The notes under the pieces are model-generated. The model was given only the letters and a program-made list of their open reading frames with translations. It had not been told where the DNA came from and ran no database searches. A program made the position numbers and the translations under genes. Positions 26,184-34,619 of a stretch of 64,000 nt of DNA are shown piece by piece. The stretch spans positions 310,001-374,000 of the forward strand of contig NC_015151.1 in assembly GCF_000190315.1 (NCBI RefSeq), written 5' to 3'. The DNA comes from Vulcanisaeta moutnovskia 768-28. Lineage in GTDB: Archaea; Thermoproteota; Thermoprotei; Thermoproteales; Thermocladiaceae. Positions within the stretch are counted from its first letter, which is position 1, and every line of letters begins with the position of its first letter.

Positions 26184-26744
26184 ATGAGTGGTTCGGCCAT
26201 TGAAATAACGTTTTTCGGCAGGGGAGGCCAGGGTGCTGTGACTGCTGCGCAGATTATTGCCCAGGCCGCCATTAGGCGTGGCTTATTTGCAAGTTCGTTT
26301 CCTGAATACGGTGCTGAGCGTAGAGGCGCACCCGTTAGGGCTTATGTTAGGTTATCTCGAGAACCTGTTCTCGCTAGAGAACCAATTGATAAACCAGATA
26401 TTTCAGTGGTGTTTGATACGAGGTTATTGAATGTTTTTAATATACCGCAGATAACGAAGAATTATATAATTATTAATGCGTTGAGTGTTGATGATGCTAG
26501 GCAGTCCATAGGTAAGTTCAGTGGTAAGGTTGTTTATGTGAATGCATATGAGATATCCACTAAGCATCTGGGTAAACCAATAGTGAATACCACAATGCTT
26601 GGTGCATTACTTAAGGTGCTTGACCTGGTAGATATAGAGACCGTTAAGAACTTGGTCCTAGAGACGTTCGGCAAGAAGCTTGGTAAATCAAATGTGGAAG
26701 CGCTGGAAGAAGCTTATAAGGTGGCTGAGGTGATCGTACTATGA
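26184..26744 (+). CDS. porG: 2-oxoacid:ferredoxin oxidoreductase, gamma subunit
   Basis: First gene of a four-subunit pyruvate (or other 2-oxoacid):ferredoxin oxidoreductase. The N-terminus EITFFGRGGQGAVTAAQIIAQAA is the gamma-domain signature, followed by FPEYGAERRGAPVRAYVR. Length of 186 aa is standard. In the complex it helps bind coenzyme A. The next gene begins 4 nt before its stop, so translation is coupled. Whether the substrate is pyruvate, 2-oxoisovalerate or another 2-oxoacid cannot be read from this subunit. Confidence 0.93.
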   Translation: MSGSAIEITFFGRGGQGAVTAAQIIAQAAIRRGLFASSFPEYGAERRGAPVRAYVRLSREPVLAREPIDKPDISVVFDTRLLNVFNIPQITKNYIIINALSVDDARQSIGKFSGKVVYVNAYEISTKHLGKPIVNTTMLGALLKVLDLVDIETVKNLVLETFGKKLGKSNVEALEEAYKVAEVIVL

Positions 26745-27061
26745 TGAAACAACTCACATGGAAGGATTTACCAATTGGTGGCGTTATTGTTGAACCGGGT
26801 AATGCGCGTAAGAATCTTACCGGTACTTGGAGGACTGAGAGGCCGGTTATTGACCAAGACGCATGTATTAGGTGTAGGATATGCTGGATGTACTGCCCTG
26901 AACCAGCAATACTAGAGTTAAAGAAGCCGTACACTACGAAGTCAGGTAAAAAGTATGATTTGACCTATGAGATTGATTATGACCATTGTAAGGGCTGTGG
27001 GATATGCGCCCACGAATGTCCAGTAAAGGCAATAAAGATGGTTTCTGAGGTGGTTGGGTAA
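26741..27061 (+). CDS. porD: 2-oxoacid:ferredoxin oxidoreductase, delta (ferredoxin-like) subunit
   Basis: A 106-aa two-cluster ferredoxin subunit. Cluster motifs are CIRCRICWMYCPEP and CKGCGICAHECPVKA, each giving CxxCxxCxxxC plus CP, for two 4Fe-4S clusters. It passes electrons from the TPP centre in the beta subunit to soluble ferredoxin. Its start overlaps the gamma gene and its stop shares bases with the alpha start, so the operon is tightly packed. All eight cysteines are present. Confidence 0.94.
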   Translation: MMKQLTWKDLPIGGVIVEPGNARKNLTGTWRTERPVIDQDACIRCRICWMYCPEPAILELKKPYTTKSGKKYDLTYEIDYDHCKGCGICAHECPVKAIKMVSEVVG

Positions 27062-28284
27062 TGGAGATCGCCAAGACTTTGAGTATTAGGGAGGAGATTG
27101 TTAAGGAGCGTGTTGGATTAACATCCAATTACGCCGCTGCCTACGCGGTTAAGGCTGTTGATGTTGATGTTATTGCAGCATATCCAATAACGCCACAAAC
27201 AACGATAATAGAGAAGTTGGCTGAGTTGGTGGCTAATGGCGAAATAGACGCTGAATATATACCAGTGGAGTCTGAGCACAGTGCTCTTTCAGCGGTGGTA
27301 GGTGCGGCAGCGGCTGGTGCGAGGGTGTTCACGGCGACGTCAGCTCAAGGTCTTGAATTCATGCATGAGGTTCTTCATATAGCTTCTGGCCTTAGGCTTC
27401 CAATAGTCATGGCTGTTCCAGGTAGGGCATTATCAGCGCCAATAAGTATCCATGGTGATTACCAGGATATAATGAATGCTAAAGATTCAGGCTGGATAAT
27501 GTTAATAGCCTCCACCGCACAGGAGGTTTATGATTCAATAATAATGGCCTATAGAATAGCAGAGGATAATAGAGTCCTAGTGCCAGTTATGGTGTCCTAT
27601 GATGGATTTCTAATGAGCCACACGACAGAGCCCGTGGAGCTTTATCACGAGGATTACGTGAGGAAGTTCACACCGAGAAACCTAAATAGGCTAAAGCTTG
27701 ACCCTAGAAAACCAATAACTATAGGCGTTATTGCAAGCCCTGATTGGTACTACGAAATAAAGTACCAAGTAGTCAATGCACTTAAGGAATCAAGGGGAGT
27801 CATTAAGGAGATTCATGGTGAGTTTAATAAGACCTTTGGAACAAACTATGACATTGTCGAGAGATACATGCTTGATGATGCGGATTACGTATTAATAACT
27901 TATGGAGGAGCATCAAGTGGTAATGCCAAGGAGGCTGTCAGGAGGGCTAGGGAGAGAGGATTAAGGGCGGGTGTTTTAAGGATAAGGCTTTTCAGGCCGT
28001 TCCCTGTAGATGAAGTGGTGAGTTCTATTAAAGATGCTAAGATGGTGGCCGTTGTTGATAGGGCATTATCTCCAGGAAGTACGTATGAAGGCCCTGTATT
28101 TAATGATGTAGTTACAGCACTTTATAGTAAGGGTATTGAGAAACCCGTGATCTCCGTGGTGCATGGCATTTCTCAAAGGACTATGCTGGCTGATGATTTC
28201 TATAACCTTTATAAAACGCTTGATGAGTATGCGAGGACTGGTGAATATCCGAGGAAGACAATATTCCTGGGGTTGAGGGGGTGA
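27061..28284 (+). CDS. porA: 2-oxoacid:ferredoxin oxidoreductase, alpha subunit
   Basis: The 407-aa subunit with the pyrimidine-binding TPP domain and domain II. YPITPQTTIIEKLAEL and VESEHSALSAVVGAAAAGARVFTATSAQGLEFMHE carry the catalytic glutamate of the TPP ylide site. The region after about 260 (DADYVLITYGGASSGNAKEAVRRARERG and LRLFRPFP) is the transketolase C-terminal-like domain. Family members act on pyruvate, isovalerate or glyoxylate-like acids. The gamma-delta-alpha-beta order is that of the POR/VOR type. It overlaps porB by 4 nt. Confidence 0.94.
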   Translation: MEIAKTLSIREEIVKERVGLTSNYAAAYAVKAVDVDVIAAYPITPQTTIIEKLAELVANGEIDAEYIPVESEHSALSAVVGAAAAGARVFTATSAQGLEFMHEVLHIASGLRLPIVMAVPGRALSAPISIHGDYQDIMNAKDSGWIMLIASTAQEVYDSIIMAYRIAEDNRVLVPVMVSYDGFLMSHTTEPVELYHEDYVRKFTPRNLNRLKLDPRKPITIGVIASPDWYYEIKYQVVNALKESRGVIKEIHGEFNKTFGTNYDIVERYMLDDADYVLITYGGASSGNAKEAVRRARERGLRAGVLRIRLFRPFPVDEVVSSIKDAKMVAVVDRALSPGSTYEGPVFNDVVTALYSKGIEKPVISVVHGISQRTMLADDFYNLYKTLDEYARTGEYPRKTIFLGLRG

Positions 28285-29237
28285 TGGAGATGAAGGTGTA
28301 TTTCAGAACAATAAAGGATTTACCTGAGGATGAGTATTTTGGACCTGGACAACTAACCTGTGCTGGATGTGGCCCATCAATTGCAGTTAGGTGGTTGCTT
28401 AAGGCGGCGGGTTCTGATGTAATAGTTGTTAATGCAACAGGTTGTATAGAGGTGACTACAACATCGTACCCATACACTGCGTGGAGTGTACCATATCTGC
28501 ATGTTGCGTTTGAGAACTCCGCGGCTGCTGCATCAGGTGTAGAAGCTGCTCTTAAGGCGCTTAGAAGGAAGGGTATACTGGATACTAAGGCTAAGGTCAT
28601 GGTTATTGCCGGTGATGGTGGTACTTATGATATTGGCTTACAAGCCCTTAGTGGTATGCTTGAGCGTGGTCATGGCATACTCTATGTACTCTATGATAAT
28701 GAGGCATACATGAACACGGGAATACAAAGAAGCGGAGGAACACCGCACTTCGCCTGGACAACAACATCGCCAGTGGGTAGTAAGTTTAAGGGTAAGGTCC
28801 AGAGGAAGAAGGACATAATGAGCATAGTCATTGGGCACCACATACCATACGCTGCCACAGCCAACATAGCCTACCCAATTGACTTAGCTAATAAGGTAAA
28901 GACGGCATTTGACTACATTGATGAGGGCCCTGCCTTCATACACGTAATAGCACCATGCCCACCAGGCTGGCGCTACCCAGAGGAGATGACCGTGGAAATA
29001 GCCAGGCTAGCTACAGAGACAGGCTACTTCCCACTATATGAATGGGATCACGGCAGAATAAGATTCAACCCACCAAGCAATACGCACCTCGACAAATCAA
29101 GAAGGAAGCCAATAATTGAGTACTTGAAAAGACAGGGCAGGTTCGTGCACTTAACGGAGGAAGATATTAAGGAGATTGAGAAGGAAATCGACGAGTACTG
29201 GGACTACCTAGCAAGGCTAGCCAAGGCCTTCGGTTAA
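28281..29237 (+). CDS. porB: 2-oxoacid:ferredoxin oxidoreductase, beta subunit
   Basis: The 318-aa TPP-pyrophosphate-binding subunit. The TPP motif is GDGGTYDIGLQALSGMLERG, followed by YDNEAYMNTGIQRSGGTP, which binds Mg and TPP. The proximal cluster cysteines are in CAGCGPSIA, with further Cys in TGCIEV and APCPPGW. It ends 4 nt before the ASCH protein gene. With the three upstream genes it makes acyl-CoA, CO2 and reduced ferredoxin, and runs in reverse during CO2 fixation. Confidence 0.95.
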   Translation: MMEMKVYFRTIKDLPEDEYFGPGQLTCAGCGPSIAVRWLLKAAGSDVIVVNATGCIEVTTTSYPYTAWSVPYLHVAFENSAAAASGVEAALKALRRKGILDTKAKVMVIAGDGGTYDIGLQALSGMLERGHGILYVLYDNEAYMNTGIQRSGGTPHFAWTTTSPVGSKFKGKVQRKKDIMSIVIGHHIPYAATANIAYPIDLANKVKTAFDYIDEGPAFIHVIAPCPPGWRYPEEMTVEIARLATETGYFPLYEWDHGRIRFNPPSNTHLDKSRRKPIIEYLKRQGRFVHLTEEDIKEIEKEIDEYWDYLARLAKAFG

Positions 29238-29241
29238 AATC

Positions 29242-29601
29242 ATGAATTGCATCCTAATGTCCTTAAAACCACAATTCGCAGATGAAGTCCTAACCGGCCA
29301 GAAGAAGTGCGAGGTAAAGATTTTCATGGGAACGATAAGTAAGGGTAGTATAGTCCTTGTCTACTACTCAAGCCCTGTCAGGTTAGTCAGGGGATACTTC
29401 ATAGCCGGCGACTCAATTATAGTAAGACCAAGCGAGTTAATGAGCATATTAAGCGATAGATGCAGGGACATGCCAAGGAACAACATGAATTACGTAATTA
29501 CGAAATACCTAAGATCAAAGAAAAGAATACTAATACTCGACATAACAAACCCAACAATACTCCCAAAGGCAATAACAATAACAATAACACAACTAAATTA
29601 A
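29242..29601 (+). CDS. ASCH/PUA-like domain protein
   Basis: A 119-aa protein whose N-terminus CILMSLKPQFADEVLTGQKKCEVK is the start of an ASCH domain, the PUA-like beta-barrel fold that binds RNA or nucleotides. KGSIVLVYYSSPVRLVRGYF forms the next strands. The last 30 residues are hydrophobic and Thr-rich. It follows porB by 4 nt, so it may be co-expressed, though a direct role in the oxidoreductase seems unlikely. Confidence 0.7.
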   Translation: MNCILMSLKPQFADEVLTGQKKCEVKIFMGTISKGSIVLVYYSSPVRLVRGYFIAGDSIIVRPSELMSILSDRCRDMPRNNMNYVITKYLRSKKRILILDITNPTILPKAITITITQLN

Positions 29602-29701
29602 CTGAACATAAAAATACCAAGAAGTTACGTCAAAATAAACGACAAAACTTGCCAAGAAATAACAGCAAAAGCTTTAAATCGAAAACACAATAAACAAAAA
29701 C

Positions 29702-29801
29702 GCCGGGGTGGCCGAGCTAGGTCCAAGGCGCGGGACTCGAGAATAACGGGCCATCCCGTCCCCGCAAGGGGGCCCGGGTTCAAATCCCGGCCCCGGCACC
29801 A
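29702..29801 (+). tRNA. tRNA-Ser(CGA) with an 11-nt intron
   Basis: Acceptor GCCGGGG/CCCCGGC, a long variable arm (CCCC-GCAA-GGGG) and a CCGGG-TTCAAAT-CCCGG T arm define a class II tRNA. The anticodon stem CGGGA/TCCCG encloses CTCGAG plus an insertion. Removing AATAACGGGCC (29742-29752) after position 37 gives the loop CTCGAGA with anticodon CGA (serine). In the precursor CTCG can pair with CGGG of the intron, leaving AGA and CCA as three-base bulges, the bulge-helix-bulge recognised by tRNA endonuclease. The discriminator base is A and CCA is encoded. A is unexpected for serine tRNAs, which usually have G. Confidence 0.88.
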
Positions 29802-29812
29802 AAATCGTTCAA

Positions 29813-29824
29813 TTTCTCTTTTTC
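29813..29824 (+). terminator. T-rich terminator after tRNA-Ser
   Basis: TTTCTCTTTTTC begins 12 nt after the tRNA 3' end. Pyrimidine- and T-rich tracts of this kind are archaeal transcription terminators. Confidence 0.45.
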
Positions 29825-30040
29825 GTGCCTTCTTTTGTGGATTTTTATTTTCTATGTGTTGTCGTGTATTTGATTCGCGGTTTTGGAGCTGAGGTATTGA
29901 TCATTGGGTGATGTGCTATGTCAATGTAAATTAGTAAGCTGATAATTAACTGCCCAGGTATGCAGGAGGATTTTCAACTCCACCCGACCCACTTTTTATG
30001 AACACCCGAAGTAAAAAAAAGCCCGCTGTATAGGATATGG

Positions 30041-31714
30041 GTGGTGGGTATGGGCTTGGGTAACCGTAAATGGGTACTAATAATAGTACTGATCATTATT
30101 GGTGTTTACATTTCACTACTTATCTACACTCACATTGGCCGTACCGTCCTCAGATTCTCAGGTCCTGGCTATGTGGTTACATACGTCAGGTATTCCGAGC
30201 TTCCCTGGCCTTTGAATGTCCTAACCTTCGATCAACCCAATACTTACCCATTGATTAATATAGTGATTAAGGGTGCACCCAAGCCGTACCTCAATGTCAA
30301 TGCCAGGTTCTTCATATACGCCACGGGACCGTCAGTTGGCGGCTTCGTGAATATTGGTCATTACCTGAGCAATTCCACAAGCTTCGTAATAAGCGTAAGC
30401 AATTACACGGCCTACGCCATCAAGCTCGATAATTATCTGAGGATGACTCCGGACATCGCTGGTCCATCCATTGTGCTCTTCATAAGTACAATAACGAACT
30501 CAAGCAATGGCCCGTCCGTGGTCACGGGGTTCGTGACGGTGCCAATAATACCCGAGCTTGCCAGGGGCTCTGTAGTTAATGTGGCGATTAATTACACGGA
30601 GATCCTAAAGACATCACTACCCATAAACGCCACCGATAACGCCAAGTTGGCGTTTAACGACCCATCAACGCAACCGCCAAACACTATATGGGCTGGTTGT
30701 GTCGTGATTAGTAGCGGCCCTTATGAGAATAAGGAGGAGTGTTGGTATTGGGAGCTCAACACGGTACTACTGACCCAAAGCAACACACCATTCCCAATAA
30801 CGGCACAAATAATACAATCACCTGAAGTGAACTATATAACGCAGAGTAATATCAATTTAGCAATAACTCTGCAACAAAACACATATACCGAGGCGGGCTT
30901 TGCCTTAACGTTGGCGATACCGACAAGTACCGGTATAAACGTTGAAACGCCTGGAATAGGTTATATGCTACAATTACCAAGTAATAGCGCATCATATACA
31001 TTACTTGCATATGGTTGCGTATTTGCGAATCCATCATTAACTACGTCCGCCTCTGAATGTACGTATGCTAATAAAAACGTTACAGTAACAGCACCAAGTA
31101 TTAGTGGTGCTGGTGCCTATGGCGTTGCCGTGATTGGTTATTTAGAGATTGCCAATTACACCGAGTATGAGTGTATTGGTCCGTTGGGTGATCCGTGCAT
31201 TGGCACGGTTGAGGCTGTGCAGTGGGCTATAATGACTTGGTTCGCAGCCTATAACAACACGAGTGTTAATGAGTTCGAGGCAGAGCCCCTTAATCCAGCA
31301 ACGATGATGAGCTATGTACAACTACTTCTTAATAATGAGGCCTTTAACACAATAACATTTCCAAGCGGCACAACATTAATTTATGTTGGTAACATTGATA
31401 CTCAGGTGGATGCAACACCATTGTTTGCCTTTGCAGGCGATATGGGCGCGATACTTGAGGCCATGGGAGTATCATTACCTCTAGAACTACAGCAATTCCT
31501 AAACTACTTAATAGTAGGCGTATCCTTTAATACGCAGACCATCAGTAATATTCAGAACACGGTATTTATACAGATGAGTTACCCGTCCAATATCAATGTA
31601 TGCACGAGCCCTATTGCCTATGAATTTAATTACCAGGTCTATGTAAGTAACCTGAGCAATTACTACCCGGCGCCTACGGTCTACGTGGACTTCAACGCAG
31701 GCCCATGCTCGTAG
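30041..31714 (+). CDS. Large membrane-anchored extracellular protein, unknown
   Basis: Not recognised as a known family. After a short basic start (residues 1-10) there is one hydrophobic segment (about 11-30) that acts as signal or membrane anchor. The remaining 520 residues are rich in Ser, Thr, Asn and aromatic residues, with many NxS/T sites for N-glycosylation, as in archaeal surface or S-layer-associated proteins. Cysteines come in nearby pairs (for example WAGCV...EECW, YGCVF...SECTY, YECIGPLGDPCIG), suggesting disulfides. The start may be GTG at 30041 or ATG at 30050. A CTTTTTATG element near 29991-29999 is a possible TATA box. It is monocistronic. Confidence 0.6.
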   Translation: MVGMGLGNRKWVLIIVLIIIGVYISLLIYTHIGRTVLRFSGPGYVVTYVRYSELPWPLNVLTFDQPNTYPLINIVIKGAPKPYLNVNARFFIYATGPSVGGFVNIGHYLSNSTSFVISVSNYTAYAIKLDNYLRMTPDIAGPSIVLFISTITNSSNGPSVVTGFVTVPIIPELARGSVVNVAINYTEILKTSLPINATDNAKLAFNDPSTQPPNTIWAGCVVISSGPYENKEECWYWELNTVLLTQSNTPFPITAQIIQSPEVNYITQSNINLAITLQQNTYTEAGFALTLAIPTSTGINVETPGIGYMLQLPSNSASYTLLAYGCVFANPSLTTSASECTYANKNVTVTAPSISGAGAYGVAVIGYLEIANYTEYECIGPLGDPCIGTVEAVQWAIMTWFAAYNNTSVNEFEAEPLNPATMMSYVQLLLNNEAFNTITFPSGTTLIYVGNIDTQVDATPLFAFAGDMGAILEAMGVSLPLELQQFLNYLIVGVSFNTQTISNIQNTVFIQMSYPSNINVCTSPIAYEFNYQVYVSNLSNYYPAPTVYVDFNAGPCS

Positions 31715-31872
31715 CCAGCCTATGCCTTCATTAAATGATGACAACCTTCCTTAAATCCTTATAATCGTGGTGTTTCATCAATAATCCCTGGTTCAAAACG
31801 CATTAGATTATATGATGGTAAAAATGCATTGTTATTGCTTCTTCGGATTAATCATCCTTTTAGGACTTGCTT

Positions 31873-32339
31873 TTATTTTAGTAATTCCTTCAGCTTTCCA
31901 ATCAACTCCATTACCGCCTCCCTGTGTGTTTCGAAGCTTTCCTTGGTCATGAAGTTGTGGTAGAAGTTTGCGTGTAAACCCTCGGCCATCCTGAAGTTGA
32001 CGAGTAACGACTTATCCTTGGTCTCCCCATATAATTTTTCAATTATTACATCATAATCCCTATGGCTATAATGCTCCCAACCACGAACCTCGGCAATGGC
32101 ATTCAACAACACCGTAACAGCGCCCCAATACTTATCACCGGCTTGACTTAGATCACCCCTCGCGTAGAGCTCCTCAGCGGCCCTAAGGTAATCCTCATGA
32201 AGCTTAAGGTAAACCTTAATCCTTCGTTGAGGATCGAGTTTCTCGGCGACTAGGTCGGCGAGAAATGCCTCGATATCCTTGTCACCGGCTAGTTCCTTTA
32301 GGATCTCTGAATTGCTGGTGATAAGATTATTGACATCAT
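31873..32339 (-). pseudogene. PaREP1-family (HEPN-like) protein with a disrupted start
   Basis: On the minus strand a continuous frame from 32343 to 31873 encodes a PaREP1-type helical protein. It includes EILKELAGDKDIEAF, RAAEELYARGDLSQAGDKYW, LLNAIAEVRGWEHYSHRDYD and RMAEGLHANFYHNF. This HEPN-like family is expanded in Thermoproteales. The conserved region begins well before any ATG, GTG or TTG in that frame; the first in-frame start (GTG at 32112) would remove half the domain. An ATG pair at 32339/32336 with a TATA box (TTAAAAATATA) 25 nt upstream is in another frame, which stops at about 32302. A one-base shift near the 5' end explains this. Initiation at a rare codon is the alternative. 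Confidence 0.65.
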
Positions 32340-32440
32340 TGACCTAGTAGACTTGTATATTTTTAAGTCCTCCTTACTTGATGGATCGTATATTCATTAA
32401 TAATTAATTTTTATAAATTTCTATATGGGTAATTTGTTGG

Positions 32441-32758
32441 GTGTTTATGTCCTGTAGTGTTTATTTGGATAGGGGTTCTTTTTCGAGTGGTGAGCCTATT
32501 TACATTACTCTCATTAACCTGGGCAATACGCCTGTTAATATTGGTTCTTGGTGTGTTGTTGACTTGAATGGTAGGGTTGTTTATTCGATTGAGCCTCCGC
32601 AAATTATCATTAATCCGAGTTCCTCATTTGTTGTTGTTTGGTTTCAGTTTGATAGTGATGGTAAGCCCGTTGGTAGGGGTAGGTATAGGATTGTTTGGCG
32701 TCCTGTAGTTGATGGTAATACCCTTGAGTGTTTTAGTGCTGTTTTTGAAATATCATGA
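32441..32758 (+). CDS. Small beta-sandwich protein, unknown
   Basis: A 105-aa protein of alternating strands, with SSGEPIYITLINLGNTPVNIGSWCVVDLNGRVVYS in the middle and RYRIVWRPVVDG near the end. The pattern resembles small immunoglobulin-like or BsuPI/DUF domains. There is no signal peptide. TTTTATAAAT at 32409-32418 is 26-28 nt before the GTG at 32441, so a leaderless message is likely; an ATG at 32447 is the other start. Its 3' end overlaps the convergent membrane-protein gene by 6 nt. Function unknown. Confidence 0.6.
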   Translation: MFMSCSVYLDRGSFSSGEPIYITLINLGNTPVNIGSWCVVDLNGRVVYSIEPPQIIINPSSSFVVVWFQFDSDGKPVGRGRYRIVWRPVVDGNTLECFSAVFEIS

Positions 32759-33319
32759 GCTTCTCATTTTCGTTAATAAGTACCTAGATATTGTTATGTA
32801 TGTGATTGCAAAGATCACTAAAGCTGTGAATGGGTCTACCAGTGGTATTGTTATTATTACCATTATGTAGTAAATAGTGAGTGATATAGCTAGAGCTATA
32901 GTTAAGAAGCTCATGATCCACTTAACCAGATTATTTAAAGCGTAATTAACCTCATTCTTATCAAAACCCCTACTACCGAATTCCTTTATGTATTTCATGT
33001 AACTCTTATATAATTGTGATGATACCAATGAGTACTCAATCATTATTACTAAGCCATTAAATAATTCAGGGTTCTGCAGTGGAATAAGTACTACGTGAAA
33101 TATGAATGGTATATATCCCTGGGATATTAATGAGATTATTAATGCCAGTATTAATGAGAACCAGGATTCAATGGCTAAATTATTTATGAGAAGACCAATT
33201 AACCCTGTCGAGAAAACTATGCCAATTATTATTAAACTAAGTAGTGGACTGCTAGGTATTATCGCTATGAAGGGTATTATAGGGAGTATTAATGATAATG
33301 TAATTAGGACTTGCCTCAC
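32753..33319 (-). CDS. Membrane protein, last gene of the MoxR cluster
   Basis: A 188-aa protein with about four or five transmembrane segments (roughly residues 5-25, 28-48, 55-85, 135-180) and a central soluble stretch KEFGSRGFDKNEVNYALNNLVKWI. No family recognised. It begins 1 nt after the DUF58 gene and is the 3'-most gene of the six-gene minus-strand cluster, so it probably belongs to the same membrane complex. Confidence 0.6.
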   Translation of the reverse strand: MRQVLITLSLILPIIPFIAIIPSSPLLSLIIIGIVFSTGLIGLLINNLAIESWFSLILALIISLISQGYIPFIFHVVLIPLQNPELFNGLVIMIEYSLVSSQLYKSYMKYIKEFGSRGFDKNEVNYALNNLVKWIMSFLTIALAISLTIYYIMVIITIPLVDPFTALVIFAITYITISRYLLTKMRSS

Positions 33320-33320
33320 C

Positions 33321-34613
33321 CTATAACCACCTGCCTAGGTATGTTGATATTTTAGCGATTAATGAGCCAATACCTTCGCAAGCAGGGTCCCAGGTAATTA
33401 CCTTAACATTCTTTGGTAATGCTAGATAAATCTTCGTCCTATTTCTAATAACCCATTGGGCACAAGGCGTTCCTTTTATTAGATTTCTCATTAATATTGT
33501 TTCAGGTACTATGTCAATTGCTAAGGCCCTTGTTGGTAATTGATTAATGGTGTCGTTAAGCCTACTAATGCTTTCCTTATTCACGTTAGTTACTATAATC
33601 AGTGCAGGATCTGTTTCCTGAATTAATCTATATAATGCTAAATCCATGGCATAACCCTTAATGGGTAATGCTCTTATTGTCATTAACTCTCTTAGTAATC
33701 TATAGTATTGGGCCATTCCAGAGCTTGGTATTACTCTTGGTCCTATTGGTATTGTCCATAAGCCAACATTATAACCATACCTAAGTAAAACCCTGCTTAA
33801 GGAAAGAACTAGCGATATTCCATATTCAAGGGGGTTTTCCTCCACGGTACCATGCCTCATCCACCAACCCACATCCAGTAATATTATAGTTGTTCTGAGT
33901 CCTTCTCTCTCGTACTCATTAACCATGAGTTTATGCCCTGGGTTCCTTGCTGTAGCCTTCCAATTAATGAATTTATAGGGATCGCCAGAAACATAGTTCC
34001 TTACGGACTTAAACTCCGTGGAATACGGCCCAAGTCTTGACGGTGGGTATCTAGGTAATCCTTGCCTCGGCTTAACTATCCCAAGTACTCTCCTAACTAT
34101 TTTGATCTTAGGTATGACTTGGACATCCCTCTCTAATTTAATTGAGCCCTTAATTGGTTCATGAATTCCAAGCATATGATAATAAGTATATTCAATACTA
34201 TCCAGTGAGTAATTGCCTCTTTTAACGGCTCTTAATGTGTATGTAAATTTTCTATTCACGTTACTGAATCCCTTAAAAACCATGTGTACATTATTACCCT
34301 TAACCAATTCGAAACCCTCTGCCATGGATGTATTAGGGATTGGTGGCGCCCTAACTATTAATAGACCAAAACCGCCATGTATAATTACATTCAATTCAAT
34401 ATTCAGCTCATCATCCACATACATTACATTCTTATCAGTACTAAGCGATAATAATATTGTTGGCTTATCGCCTAGGCTCAGGGCTATTACTATTATGATT
34501 AGTGGAAATAGAACGGAGAGCATGTATGGTTTAGATGCCGTTAATGCCGCAATTGCCGCCATTACTATTGGGAGTAATACAAGGAGTAAGGGTATTTTTG
34601 AAGTCTCTTTCAT
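33321..34613 (-). CDS. DUF58 protein (von Willebrand-like, MoxR partner)
   Basis: A 430-aa membrane-anchored protein. Two hydrophobic segments at the N-terminus (about 6-48) anchor it, then comes a beta-rich domain. The DUF58 core reads FKSVRNYVSGDPYKFINWKATARNPGHKLMVNEYEREGLRTTIILLDVG, split here into the VRxYxxGD and INWKATAR motifs. DUF58 proteins occur with MoxR AAA+ ATPases as chaperone-like pairs; the TIILLDVGWWM part resembles the MIDAS-bearing strand of a VWA domain. It follows the MoxR gene by 6 nt. Confidence 0.85.
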   Translation of the reverse strand: MKETSKIPLLLVLLPIVMAAIAALTASKPYMLSVLFPLIIIVIALSLGDKPTILLSLSTDKNVMYVDDELNIELNVIIHGGFGLLIVRAPPIPNTSMAEGFELVKGNNVHMVFKGFSNVNRKFTYTLRAVKRGNYSLDSIEYTYYHMLGIHEPIKGSIKLERDVQVIPKIKIVRRVLGIVKPRQGLPRYPPSRLGPYSTEFKSVRNYVSGDPYKFINWKATARNPGHKLMVNEYEREGLRTTIILLDVGWWMRHGTVEENPLEYGISLVLSLSRVLLRYGYNVGLWTIPIGPRVIPSSGMAQYYRLLRELMTIRALPIKGYAMDLALYRLIQETDPALIIVTNVNKESISRLNDTINQLPTRALAIDIVPETILMRNLIKGTPCAQWVIRNRTKIYLALPKNVKVITWDPACEGIGSLIAKISTYLGRWL

Positions 34614-34619
34614 TAATAA

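Noticed and set aside
29460-29693. Lys/Asn-rich 77-codon reading frame after the ASCH gene
   Set aside because: It lies out of frame with the ASCH gene and extends into the intergenic A-rich DNA; the composition is that of translated A-rich noncoding sequence.
29902-29965. C/D box sRNA candidate (GTGATGT ... CTGA) after tRNA-Ser
   Set aside because: The C box lacks its last A and no second pair of boxes could be placed.
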